NCBI GenBank assembly: GCA_947474365.1
Contig: CANJIU010000067.1
Span: 1-52,881 of the forward strand
Length of the DNA stretch: 52,881 nucleotides
Source of the DNA: Opitutia bacterium
GTDB lineage: Bacteria > Verrucomicrobiota > Verrucomicrobiia > Opitutales > Opitutaceae
Reading direction: 5' to 3'
This document shows positions 36,732 through 45,211 of the stretch, in pieces. Every line of letters starts with the position of its first letter. Position 1 is the stretch's first letter. The position numbers and the translations under genes were made by a program. The notes beneath the pieces are model-generated. The model worked only from the letters and a program-made list of their open reading frames with translations. It did no database searches and had not been told where the DNA came from.

Positions 36732-37295
36732 TCACGTCGCCCAGCACCGATCGCCCGGCCCGAGCCGCACCGATCCGTGATACGCTCCCGGCACCGGATC
36801 GTAGCGCACCGCCGTCGTCGCTCCGGGCTCCGACGTAAAGTAGCCGAGAATCGTGAGCTCCTTGATTTTCCGAAAGGGATTCACCGCCCAGCCCGCCGCC
36901 ACACCCGGCGCCCTTGTTTCGTAGGCGGTCAACACGGCCTCGCGCTCCGCGGGCGCGAGTTCGGAAAAACTCCGCCCCGCCTTCGCCCGGCTCGCCCCCT
37001 CAATGTCGCGCAGGCCAAGCCGAATCGTCGCGGCGACGCCCGGCTCCTGGCAGTCGTTCGCCATCATCGCGATGAAGCGGCCGATTTCCACCGCGCCCGC
37101 GCCTGGGGACCCCGGTGTGGCCGGCAGAATCGTGTCCCCAATCAGCGTAAGCAGCGCCTCCTCCCCCGGACTCCAACCCGCCGGCGCCGGCAGCGCCGCC
37201 CACGACCGCATCGGCAAGCTCGCCCACAACGCCGCGACCCCGGCAAACCGTCCGGCCTGCTGCAGCGCCTCGCGCCGATTCATCCGGCTTTTCAT
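36732..37295 (-). CDS. Gluconate 2-dehydrogenase subunit 3 family protein
   Basis: A 187-residue small subunit. The leader MKSRMNRREALQQAGRFAG is twin-arginine-like, and WSPGEEALLTLIGDTILPATPGSPGAGA plus the conserved helical core match the gluconate 2-dehydrogenase subunit 3 family. These subunits escort and stabilise GMC-type flavoprotein dehydrogenases through the Tat system. The ATG overlaps the GMC gene's stop by four bases, so the two are made together in the expected one-to-one arrangement. The protein has no cofactor of its own. Confidence 0.87.
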   Translation of the reverse strand: MKSRMNRREALQQAGRFAGVAALWASLPMRSWAALPAPAGWSPGEEALLTLIGDTILPATPGSPGAGAVEIGRFIAMMANDCQEPGVAATIRLGLRDIEGASRAKAGRSFSELAPAEREAVLTAYETRAPGVAAGWAVNPFRKIKELTILGYFTSEPGATTAVRYDPVPGAYHGSVRLGPGDRCWAT

Positions 37296-39007
37296 AGGCT
37301 CCCCCGTTTCAGTTCTTCAGCGGCATGGTTCGCCGCGCGCGCGGCGAGCGCCATGAACGTCAGCGACGGATTCTGCGTGCCCGTCGACGCCATGCAGGCC
37401 CCGTCCGTCACAAACACATTGGCACACGCGTGCAGCTGATTCCACTGGTTGAGCAGCGATTTCCGGGGATCGCGTCCCATCCGCACGCCGCCCATCTCGT
37501 GGATGTCGAGGCCCGGCGCCCGCTTGTCATCCGTCTTCGAGATCTTCTTCACGCCTGCCGCGGCGAGCATCGCCTCGCCCTGCACGAGGAAATCCTGCAT
37601 CAGCTTCACGTCGTTTTCATGGTAGTCGATGGAGGTGACGAGCTGCGGAATTCCCCACGCGTCCTTCAAGTCCGCCGAGAGTCGCACGTGGTTTTCGCGG
37701 CGCGGCACGGTCTCGCCCTGCATCATCATCGACACGCTCCACGGCCCGGGCCGCGTGATCCGATCCTTGAACTCCGCGCCCACGCCCTTCGCACTGTTGC
37801 CCTGCGTCCAGCCCGCGCGCGAGGCCCCGAAGAACACCATGTAGCCGCGCTGGAAATCCATCTCCTGTTTTCGCACGTTGCGGAAATTCGGCATCATCGC
37901 CTGCGTCGGCCGCCGCCCCGAATAATACGAGTCCGCAAAGCCCTCCATCACACCGTGCAGGCTGCCGCGGTAATTGTGAAACGCCACATACCGCCCGAGC
38001 AGCCCGTGATCGTCGCCCAGCCCCGCGGGAAAGCGCGCCGATTTCGAGTTCAGCAGAATCAAGTTGGTGTTGAGGCAGGCGGCGTTGACGAAGATCACCC
38101 GCGCGAAGAACTCCGTCGTCTCCTTCGTCACCGCATCCACCACACGGACGCCCCGCGCCTTCCCGGTGGCGCCATCGTGCACGATCGACTCCACCACGGA
38201 GTGCGGCCGCACCGTCAGTTTCCCCGTGCGCGCCGCCCACGGGAGCGTGGAGGAGTTGGAGGAGAAATAGCCGCCGAACGGACAGCCGCGATAACACAGG
38301 TGGCGCGCCTGGCACTTGCCGCGGCCCTGGTCGAAGTGGATCTGCTTCGGCTCCGTGAGATGGGCGCAGCGGCCCTGCACGACGTAGCGGTCCGCAAACG
38401 CCCCGCGGATTTTTCCCGTCACGTGTTTCTCGACGTCGTTCATCTCCCACGCCGGGAGAAATTCGCCGTCGGGCAGCGTCTCGACGCCGTCGCGGTTGCC
38501 GCTGATGCCGACAAACCGCTCGACGTGCGAATACCACGGCGCGAGGTCATCGTAACCGATCGGCCATTCCGCGAACCCATCGCGCGCGGGCCCCTCAAAG
38601 TCGAACCGGCTCCAGCGCTGCGTCTGGCGCGCCCAGATGAGTGACTTGCCGCCCACCTGATAGCCGCGAATCCAGTCGAACCGTTTCTCCTGCACGTAGG
38701 GGTGCTCGCGGTCCTTGACGAAAAAATGCTCCGTCGCCTCGTCAAACGCATAGCAGCGCTTCACGATCGGGTTCTCGCGCACCACCGCCTGCGGCAAACG
38801 TCCCCGGTGGGGAAAATCCCACGGATTCTTGAGCGCCGTCGGATAGTCCTTCAGGTGCTGCACATCGCGCCCGCGCTCGAGGACGAGCGTGCGCAGCCCT
38901 TGGTCGCACAGTTCCTTGGCGACCCAGCCGCCGCTGATGCCAGAGCCGATGACGATGGCGTCATAGGTGTTCTCGCGCGCACCGGCAGTCGTGGGGTGGT
39001 TGGCCAT
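37292..39007 (-). CDS. GMC-family FAD-dependent sugar oxidoreductase
   Basis: A 571-residue flavoprotein. VIGSGISGGWVAKEL (from about residue 20) is the FAD-binding Rossmann motif, GGKSLIWARQTQRW the family's second motif, and HEMGGVRMG with VTDGACMASTGTQNPSLTFMALAARAANHA the GMC C-terminal active-site region. There is no signal peptide, so it is exported by piggyback with the Tat-leader subunit next to it. Such pairs include glucoside 3-dehydrogenases and gluconate/sorbitol dehydrogenases; the substrate is not fixed. Electrons could go to the cytochrome-type proteins nearby. Confidence 0.9.
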   Translation of the reverse strand: MANHPTTAGARENTYDAIVIGSGISGGWVAKELCDQGLRTLVLERGRDVQHLKDYPTALKNPWDFPHRGRLPQAVVRENPIVKRCYAFDEATEHFFVKDREHPYVQEKRFDWIRGYQVGGKSLIWARQTQRWSRFDFEGPARDGFAEWPIGYDDLAPWYSHVERFVGISGNRDGVETLPDGEFLPAWEMNDVEKHVTGKIRGAFADRYVVQGRCAHLTEPKQIHFDQGRGKCQARHLCYRGCPFGGYFSSNSSTLPWAARTGKLTVRPHSVVESIVHDGATGKARGVRVVDAVTKETTEFFARVIFVNAACLNTNLILLNSKSARFPAGLGDDHGLLGRYVAFHNYRGSLHGVMEGFADSYYSGRRPTQAMMPNFRNVRKQEMDFQRGYMVFFGASRAGWTQGNSAKGVGAEFKDRITRPGPWSVSMMMQGETVPRRENHVRLSADLKDAWGIPQLVTSIDYHENDVKLMQDFLVQGEAMLAAAGVKKISKTDDKRAPGLDIHEMGGVRMGRDPRKSLLNQWNQLHACANVFVTDGACMASTGTQNPSLTFMALAARAANHAAEELKRGSL

Positions 39008-39080
39008 CGGCCCCGACTCGAACCGCGACGCCGCCGGGTTTCAAGATCGCCGTTGCCGTCCGTTCTCTATGCGGGCCGGG

Positions 39081-39404
39081 TCACGCTATTGCCACCAGCG
39101 CATGGAGTCCCGCGCGGCCCACGAGCACCGTGCGGCACACCGACGAACCGCGATCGAAATCCCGGCACACCTGCGGGCGTCGCTCGTAGATCGTGCAGAG
39201 CCGGGTCGCCGCATCGAGCGCGACGCAGGCGCCGTCTCCCTGCTGGTCCATGCAGCGGATTCCGGAGTGCTCGACCACGAATTCCTCGGGCACGAGCCGA
39301 TCGCCCACCACGAGCTCCACCAGCAGATGGCAACATTTTCCGCATCCCGCACAGCCGGGCAATCCGTCGGGAGCATTTTCGGTCAAGATGCGCCGAGCCT
39401 GCAC
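39081..39404 (-). CDS. YkgJ-family cysteine cluster protein
   Basis: A 107-residue cytoplasmic protein. CAGCGKCCHLL, GIRCMD, GACVALD, RLCTIYERRPQVCRDFDRG and SSVCR form the conserved Cys pattern of the YkgJ/UPF0153 family, likely binding zinc or an iron-sulfur cluster; the role is unknown. The start is a GTG at 39402-39404; it lies 26 bases after the stop of the DUF1592 gene. Confidence 0.8.
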   Translation of the reverse strand: MQARRILTENAPDGLPGCAGCGKCCHLLVELVVGDRLVPEEFVVEHSGIRCMDQQGDGACVALDAATRLCTIYERRPQVCRDFDRGSSVCRTVLVGRAGLHALVAIA

Positions 39405-39430
39405 ACCCGGCCCGCAATAGCGACTGTCGT

Positions 39431-41926
39431 CTACTTCGAGCGAAAGGTCTGGCTCGCCACCACCTGCTCAAGCACATCGCGAAAACGATAGTCGTCCGCC
39501 TTGGTCGCGGCGAGGATGCGATCAATCGCCGGCCGGTCCAACGCCTCGATCCGCCGCCCGCAGGCGTAGCTCAACAGCCGCTCCGTCAGCATCCGGGCGA
39601 ACTGATCCTTGCGGGCCACCAGCGCCTTTTTCAGGCCGGCGACGTCGTCGAATTTCGTCCCGTTGGGAAGTTCCCCCGACGCGTCGATCGGCCCGCCTTT
39701 TTCATATCGCGTGCGCCACGCCCCGATGGGGTCGAAGTTCTCCAGCGCGAAGCCGAGCGGGTCGATCTTCCGGTGACACTCAAAACAGGCCGCACTCTCG
39801 CGATGCTTCGCGAGGATGTCGCGCATCGACTTCGCCCCGCGGATGTCCGGGTCGATGGGCGGCACATTGTCCGGAGGAGGAGGCGGCGGCGTGCCGAGGA
39901 TGTTTTCCAACACCCACACGCCGCGAATCACCGGGGAGGTCTCGATGCCGTTGGCGCTGACGGTCAGCACGCTCCCCTGCCCGAGCAAGCCGCCGCGCGC
40001 CGGATTTTCGAACGTCACCCGCCGGAACTCGTGGCCCTTCTCCGACGGCACCGCCTGCTCCATGCCATAGAGCCGCGCGAGCGGCCGGTTCAGGAAGGTG
40101 TAATTCGAATCCAGGAAGCGCACGACACTGTCGTTGCGGTCAATCAGGTCGCGCATGAAGAGCTGCGTCTCGCGTTTCATCGCCGGCTGCAGGTTCTGCG
40201 CGTAGTATTTCAGAAACGAGCCGCGGTCGGGCGCCATGTCACCAAGGCTGCGCAGGTTCAGCCAGCCGTCGAGGAAGCCGTTCACAAACGCGTCGGCACG
40301 CGGACTCGCCACCAGCCGCCGGGTCTGCGCCGCGAGCACGTCCGCCTTCAAAAGTTCGCCGGTGTCGGCCAACCGCCGCAGCTCGGCATCCGGCATCGTC
40401 GACCAGCAGAAATACGATAGCCGCGCCGCGAGCGCATGCGCGTTCAAGCTCCGCTCCTTTGTCTCGGCCACCTCGGGCTCGATCAAATACAGAAACGCCG
40501 GAGAGCACAGCACCGCCTTGAGCCCGTCGGTCATCGCCGCAAACGGCGTCCGCCCCTGCTGCCGGCGCGTCGCAACGACGGCCATCAGGCGATCCACCTC
40601 GTCCGCACGCGCCGGCCGGCGATACGCGCGGTCCGCGAACCGTTGCAGGATCTCGCGCGTGCGCTCGGGCGCAAACGGCACGTCCCCGATGATCGCGCGC
40701 TGCGTCGCATTGGGCCATTGGTCCACGAGCGGTCCCCGAATCGCGACCTCATGAATCCGCACCTGCGGAATCTGCCCGTAACGAATTCCTGCGATCCGCG
40801 CCTCGACAATCCCCCGCGAGTCGCGCACGTCCGCCGGGAACAGCTTGCCATAGGTCCGGATGAGGCGCGCGTAGGTGTTGCGCACGCTGATCATCCCGTT
40901 GGGAAACGTGAACCGCGGCGCAAAGCCCCGGTCGAGCCACACCCGGTACGTGTACCATTCCTGCACCTCGTCCTTCAGCTCCGTCTCGGCGAGGAGCGGC
41001 TCGATCGGTTGCGGCAGGTGCAGCGGCCCCGCCGCCGCATTGCCGGCCACGATTCCCATCCGCAGCGGCATGGAGAGGTCCGTGCCGAAGAAATTCGGGT
41101 CGTAGGGATTTCGGCGGAACTTCGCCTCCGCCTTCACCCGGATTTCGTAGTATCCGTCGACCGGCACGCCCTGGGCAAACTTGAGCAGGGGCCCGTACGC
41201 GCCCTCGTGCTTGTCCGACATCGTCGTTTCGTAGAGGGCGAGATAGCGGTCATTGTGAATTTCGCGATGATGCCGCAGCTCGGGCTGCTGTTGGAATCCG
41301 CCGGTGAACCGCCACGTCTCCTCGGCCGGCCGCTCGGTCTGGGCAAAGGCCTTTTCGACGACGACCGCCGCGGCGTCGATGTACTGCGCGAGCAGATACC
41401 CGGAGGTCCGCAACGTGTCGCCGATGTTGTCCAGGTGCATGACCATTTCGTCCCGCGGAAACTTCGTCGTCGGATCAAACATCGTCATGTTCATCCCGAA
41501 GAGGTCGCCCACGGTGTTGATGTATTCGCGGCGGTTGAGCCGGCGCAGCACGGTCTGCCCGCCCGTGCTCGAGAGCCGGGCGTGTCCATCGGCCACGAGT
41601 TCGGTGAGGCGCGCCACCGTCGCCCGCGTCTCCGCCTCGGCCGGATGCTTCTCCGCCTTGGCCGGCGGCATCTCGCCGAGATTGAGCTGGTCGATGATGT
41701 CCTGCAGGTCGATCAGCGTGTCCGCCTTCGCCACCGGCAGCGCCAGGGTGTCGAAGCGGCGCTCGCCCTTCTGCTTGTCCGGCCCGTGGCATTCCTGGCA
41801 ATACGTCCCGAAGAAGGAGCGGAGGGATTTCTCGGCTCCGACTTCGGACGCGCCTTTTTCGGCGGCGTCAATCCGGAGAAACGTCAACGACACCAGGATC
41901 CAGATGAATAGTCTCATGTCCTTCAT
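39431..41926 (-). CDS. DUF1587/1592/1588/1585/1595 cytochrome-c-like secreted protein (PVC type)
   Basis: An 831-residue exported protein. After the signal peptide comes a planctomycete-type cytochrome c site, YCQECHGPDKQKG. VLRRLNRREYINTVGDLFG fits DUF1587, LQRFADRAYRRPARADEV DUF1595, LNAHALAARLSYFCWSTMP DUF1592, FLNRPLARLYG to IRGVWVLENILG DUF1588, and ERLLSYACGRRIEALDRPAID DUF1585. The family is nearly always encoded beside a DUF1552 protein, as here; the function is unknown but a multi-heme or redox role in the periplasm is suspected. The start ATG at 41924-41926 was chosen; ATG at 41917 is also possible. Confidence 0.88.
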   Translation of the reverse strand: MKDMRLFIWILVSLTFLRIDAAEKGASEVGAEKSLRSFFGTYCQECHGPDKQKGERRFDTLALPVAKADTLIDLQDIIDQLNLGEMPPAKAEKHPAEAETRATVARLTELVADGHARLSSTGGQTVLRRLNRREYINTVGDLFGMNMTMFDPTTKFPRDEMVMHLDNIGDTLRTSGYLLAQYIDAAAVVVEKAFAQTERPAEETWRFTGGFQQQPELRHHREIHNDRYLALYETTMSDKHEGAYGPLLKFAQGVPVDGYYEIRVKAEAKFRRNPYDPNFFGTDLSMPLRMGIVAGNAAAGPLHLPQPIEPLLAETELKDEVQEWYTYRVWLDRGFAPRFTFPNGMISVRNTYARLIRTYGKLFPADVRDSRGIVEARIAGIRYGQIPQVRIHEVAIRGPLVDQWPNATQRAIIGDVPFAPERTREILQRFADRAYRRPARADEVDRLMAVVATRRQQGRTPFAAMTDGLKAVLCSPAFLYLIEPEVAETKERSLNAHALAARLSYFCWSTMPDAELRRLADTGELLKADVLAAQTRRLVASPRADAFVNGFLDGWLNLRSLGDMAPDRGSFLKYYAQNLQPAMKRETQLFMRDLIDRNDSVVRFLDSNYTFLNRPLARLYGMEQAVPSEKGHEFRRVTFENPARGGLLGQGSVLTVSANGIETSPVIRGVWVLENILGTPPPPPPDNVPPIDPDIRGAKSMRDILAKHRESAACFECHRKIDPLGFALENFDPIGAWRTRYEKGGPIDASGELPNGTKFDDVAGLKKALVARKDQFARMLTERLLSYACGRRIEALDRPAIDRILAATKADDYRFRDVLEQVVASQTFRSK

Positions 41927-41950
41927 GCCCAACCCCGGTCGGTGATTTTC

Positions 41951-42014
41951 CTGGGGACGCGACGCCCTCGTCGCGTTGCCTCCGCTGACCGCGACGGGGG
42001 CGTCGCGGCTCCAG
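41951..42014. repeat. Inverted pair of REP-like palindromes (REPIN-like)
   Basis: Left unit 41951-41975 (CTGGGGAC, GCGACG, CCCT, CGTCGC, G) and right unit 41990-42014, which reads CTGGAGCC-GCGACG-CCCC-CGTCGCG on the minus strand. The two face each other across 14 bases. The left unit is identical to the reverse complement of 32461-32485. The rest of the 177-base gap (41927-42103) holds nothing I recognise. Confidence 0.65.
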
Positions 42015-42103
42015 AAAGTAAAGCGGTTTGCGGGCCTATCGCGGCGCGAAAATATCCCCGCTGGTCTCTGCGCATCCTCATGACGAAACGCCGCGGTCGC
42101 GTT

Positions 42104-43417
42104 TCACGCCCGTTCCAAATCCCGCATCGTGCCGGTGCTGAGCCCGAAGCGATTCGTCTCGACGCCGAAGCGCTGGAGCATGGTGAGGTAGAGGTTGCAG
42201 AGCGGCACGCGGCCGAGCCCCTTTTCCGGAAACAGCCGGTGCTCGCCATGCTTGTAGCCGCCACCCGCAAAAATCATCGGCAGATTGTTGTTCGTGTGGG
42301 CGTTTGCGTTGCCCATGCCGCTCCCGAACAGCACCATCGTGTGGTCGAGGAGTTTGCCGTCGCCATCCTCGAGCGACTTCATCTTCGCGAGGAAGCGCGC
42401 GAATTGCTCCATCTGGTATTTTTCCAGTTTCAGGAGACCGTCGATGTTCTCCTGCACCTGGCCGTGATGCGACAGCGCGTGGTAGTCCTTGCGCAACCCA
42501 AAGGCCGACGCCTCGAAACCGCCCGCGATTTCGAGCGTGGCGATGCGCGTGGAGTCCGTCTGCAGCGCGAGGGCGATGAGGTCATACAACACCGGCAGGT
42601 CCGACACGACGCCCGTGTTGGCCGGTTCGGGCATGCCGGGCTGCGGCTTCGGCACATTCGTCCAGCGCTTGCCGAGTTCCATCTGGCGTTCGACGTCGCG
42701 CACCGAGGTGAAATACTCGTCGAGCTTTTCCTGGTCGCGTTTGCCGAGGTGGCGGCCGAGCGACTTCGCGTCGCCGTTGACCGCGTCGAGAATCGAGCCG
42801 TGCAGCGCAAAGCGATCCTCCGCGCGTTCGCGGTCGCTGCCACTCTCGGTGATGAACAGCTTGCGGAAAAGCTCCTTCGGTCCCGGGATCGGCGGCACCC
42901 GCGTGCCGCTGCGGTTCCAGCACATCATGCATCCGCCGTGCAGCCCGTCTTCGGACCCGATCGTAAGGGAGGGAAACCGCGTCGCACCGCCAATCGTCTC
43001 GGCCGCACGCTGGTCGAGGCTGATGTTGCCCTCCGGCATGCCCTTCGCATCGACGGTGCGCACGCCACTGAGGTAGGAGTGAATCGCGAAGTGCCCGCCC
43101 TTCACCCCGTGATCAAGGCCGGAATAGAGCGTGAAATCACTCTGATGGGGAGCCAGCGGCTGCAGGAGCGATGGCAAATCGTAGGCCCGCCCCGTCTGTT
43201 TTGGAAAAAACTCCGGCTGGTAGAACCCGAGCATGTTGCCGACGCAGACCATGCGGGTCGGCCGCGATGCGCCCACGGCCGCCCCCGCCTTGCTGCCGAC
43301 CGCGAGCCCGGCGCCGAGCACGCGGGTGGACAACGACTCCAGAAGGGGCAACGCCAGCGTCACCCCGGCGGCGCGGAGGAAGAACCGGCGGTTTACGATG
43401 TGCGGGGAGTGGGACAT
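42104..43417 (-). CDS. DUF1552 domain secreted protein
   Basis: A 437-residue protein with a twin-arginine-like leader (IVNRRFFLRAAGVTLALPLLES). TRMVCVGNMLGFYQPEFFP, DFTLYSGLDHGVKGGHFAIHSYLSG, NISLDQRAAETIGG and VLFGSGMGNANAHTNNNLPMIFAGGG are typical of DUF1552, whose fold recalls the sulfatase/alkaline-phosphatase-like DUF1501 group. The ATG at 43415-43417 precedes the leader. Its partner gene (DUF1592 and others) follows after a 177-base gap. Function unknown; both are lineage-typical for Verrucomicrobia and Planctomycetes. Confidence 0.88.
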   Translation of the reverse strand: MSHSPHIVNRRFFLRAAGVTLALPLLESLSTRVLGAGLAVGSKAGAAVGASRPTRMVCVGNMLGFYQPEFFPKQTGRAYDLPSLLQPLAPHQSDFTLYSGLDHGVKGGHFAIHSYLSGVRTVDAKGMPEGNISLDQRAAETIGGATRFPSLTIGSEDGLHGGCMMCWNRSGTRVPPIPGPKELFRKLFITESGSDRERAEDRFALHGSILDAVNGDAKSLGRHLGKRDQEKLDEYFTSVRDVERQMELGKRWTNVPKPQPGMPEPANTGVVSDLPVLYDLIALALQTDSTRIATLEIAGGFEASAFGLRKDYHALSHHGQVQENIDGLLKLEKYQMEQFARFLAKMKSLEDGDGKLLDHTMVLFGSGMGNANAHTNNNLPMIFAGGGYKHGEHRLFPEKGLGRVPLCNLYLTMLQRFGVETNRFGLSTGTMRDLERA

Positions 43418-43663
43418 GGGGAGGATGCGGGGCAAGACGTCACGGGGGCGGGAAGGATTTCAACGAATATCGCCGGACGGCAACCCGACCCAGTGGGGAC
43501 AGCCCACACGCGATGCGAAGGAAGATCAAGGCCGGGGTCACTTCTGGGAGGGAATCGCCACCCGGCGAAACCACGCCTCAGCGTCGGGGCCTGCACCCCA
43601 TCCGTCCCCTCCCCGCTGTGCCATTCCTACTCAAAATGCGATTCTTGCCCCCAAACATTGCTT

Positions 43664-43705
43664 CGGTCAGCCCTCGGTTAACCTCCGGTCAGCCTCCGGT
43701 TATCC
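43664..43705. repeat. Imperfect 21-base tandem repeat, two units
   Basis: CGGTCAGCCCTCGGTTAACCT is followed by a similar unit beginning CCGGTCAGCCTCCGGTTA. Only two units are present, so this is not a CRISPR. Confidence 0.55.
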
Positions 43706-43741
43706 CGTCGTTACCGCGCCGCCGCGCCATTTCGGAACAAA

Positions 43742-43803
43742 GGCGAAAGCGACGGGGTCATGTCGCGGGCGAAAGGGCGAAAGCGACGGGGTCATGTCGC
43801 GGA
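43742..43803. repeat. Two tandem copies of a REP left end (34-base period)
   Basis: GCGAAAGCGAC followed by GGGGTCATGTCGCGG occurs twice: head at 43754-43768 and at 43788-43802. The second is the left end of the element ending near 43906. The first has no right end close by, so it looks like a leftover or a duplicated arm. Confidence 0.6.
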
Positions 43804-43906
43804 TTGCGGATTTGAGCCATAGGATCAAAATCCGCGGCGCCCTTTCGCCTCCAGAAAATTCCTGAGACCGGCGTGCACTTTCGGATCCGAGATTCGCGGC
43901 ATGACC
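43788..43906. repeat. REPIN-like element, copy A (about 119 bp)
   Basis: Left end GGGGTCATGTCGCGGATTGCGG and right end ...GATTCGCGGCATGACC, inverted to each other. The interior includes GGCGCCCTTTCGCCTCC and ATTCCTGAGACCGGCG, both found again in copy B (45091-45211). It is not coding and lies just downstream of the hydrolase gene's stop. Confidence 0.65.
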
Positions 43907-43925
43907 GCTCCGGCCGCGCTGCGCG

Positions 43926-45098
43926 TCATTTACCTACGCGCATCAGATGCTCGGCCAAAGCATCATATGCCGGCAACATAATCGGATCGAGATTTGAGGT
44001 GGATCCGAGGGGAAAAGAGGAGAATTGGACGATCACCATCTCGGCCTTGGGATCCACGGCGACGATCTGCCCATTGACGCCGCGCGCGTGATACACACCG
44101 CGCTCGTTGTGCGATACCCACCATGTGCTGCGGTAACTCCAACCGGGCTTGGTCACATTTGGGGCTTTGGCAAAGAGCTCCCTGTTACCGCCTCGCGTGA
44201 TGAGGTCCACGGCTTCCGCGGAGATGATTTGCTGGCCGTGATACTCTCCGCGGAGGCGCATCATTTCGCCAAACCGCGCCAAATCGCGCAGCGTCACATT
44301 CATTCCGCCTCCCGCGTGCGGCGTGCCGGTAGAGTCGATCGAGCAGTAAGCGTCCTGTTCCACCCCGAGCTTCGACCAGATCCGCTCGTGCACCAGCTGG
44401 GTGAACGGCTTGCCGGTGATCCGATGGAGGATCCAGCCGAGCGCGTTGGTGTTGGGCGTGCGGTATGCAAACCGCGAGCCGTGTTCCGCCTCGTTCTTCA
44501 GTGTCGCGAGGTAGGCATAAAACGACTCAGGACCGGAGTAGTTCGCCGGACGAGGCAGAAGATTTCCCGCGCGGTTGAACGCCCAGATTTCGGCATCCGG
44601 TTTCGTGTAGTCCTCGTCAAAACGGATCCCCGTCGTCATGTCCATCAGTTGCCCCACGGTCGCGCTGCCGAGCGCAGAATCCCGCAACTCCGGCAGATAA
44701 CGCGAAACGAGAGCCGACTCGTCGAGCATACCTTCCACGACCATCGCCGCGGCAAGCGTTCCCACGAACGACTTGGTCACAGAAAAAAGCGCATGCTGCC
44801 GCTCCGGCGCCTGCACGCCAAAGTACTTTTCATACACGACTCGCCCCCGATGCAGGACGATAATGGCATCGGCATAATTCTTCAGAAGAGAGTGCCCCCA
44901 GGTCATCCGCTCTTTGCTTCCCACCGGGAAGAACTCCAGGGCATCGATCTCCGCTCTCTCCGCGCGTGGCAAAGCAGCGACCGGGCCAGCGCCGCGGGCG
45001 ATAACGACGGTCGGAACGAATTCACGCTGATGCGAAAACGCCCAGCGCGACTCCGGGAACCGGCGGTGTCCTCCATCGGGCGAAAGCAACGGGGTCAT
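43926..45098 (-). CDS. Serine hydrolase, beta-lactamase/6-aminohexanoate-dimer hydrolase (NylB)-like
   Basis: A 390-residue serine hydrolase of the class C beta-lactamase fold. S106-V-T-K109 is the S-x-x-K catalytic site, YRTPNTN near residue 215 supplies the Tyr, and HARGVNGQIVAVDP the third motif; RWAFSHQREFVPT near the N-terminus matches the NylB-type start. The likely initiator ATG (45096-45098) lies inside the left end of REPIN copy B. The longer upstream frame has no homology. Compared with NylB-type proteins only a few N-terminal residues are missing. Natural substrate unknown (amide or ester). No signal peptide is seen. Confidence 0.8.
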   Translation of the reverse strand: MTPLLSPDGGHRRFPESRWAFSHQREFVPTVVIARGAGPVAALPRAERAEIDALEFFPVGSKERMTWGHSLLKNYADAIIVLHRGRVVYEKYFGVQAPERQHALFSVTKSFVGTLAAAMVVEGMLDESALVSRYLPELRDSALGSATVGQLMDMTTGIRFDEDYTKPDAEIWAFNRAGNLLPRPANYSGPESFYAYLATLKNEAEHGSRFAYRTPNTNALGWILHRITGKPFTQLVHERIWSKLGVEQDAYCSIDSTGTPHAGGGMNVTLRDLARFGEMMRLRGEYHGQQIISAEAVDLITRGGNRELFAKAPNVTKPGWSYRSTWWVSHNERGVYHARGVNGQIVAVDPKAEMVIVQFSSFPLGSTSNLDPIMLPAYDALAEHLMRVGK

Positions 45099-45211
45099 GT
45101 CGCGGATCGCGGACTTGAGTCCGGGGACCAAAACCTGCGGCGCCCTTTCGCCTCCACCAAATTCCTGAGACCGGCGCGCACTGCCGGATCCGCGATCCGC
45201 GGCATGACCCC
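45091..45211. repeat. REPIN-like element, copy B (121 bp)
   Basis: Left end GGGGTCATGTCGCGGATCGC, right end GCGATCCGCGGCATGACCCC; the terminal 22 bases are inverse complements with one mismatch, and each end carries a CGCG-n3-CGCG-type hairpin. Copies A and B share most of their interior in the same orientation and bracket the hydrolase gene. Absent target-site duplications were not provable by eye. Confidence 0.68.

Larger units (their letters stand above)
43418..43925. other. 508-base intergenic region with several repeats
   Basis: Between the DUF1552 gene and the hydrolase gene. It holds a 21-base imperfect tandem repeat (43664-43705), a tandem copy of a REP left end (43742-43803) and a REPIN-like element (43788-43906). 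No protein gene is supported in it. Confidence 0.6.

Noticed and set aside
43664..43705. Tandem repeat as a CRISPR fragment
   Set aside because: Only two imperfect units without spacers or cas genes.
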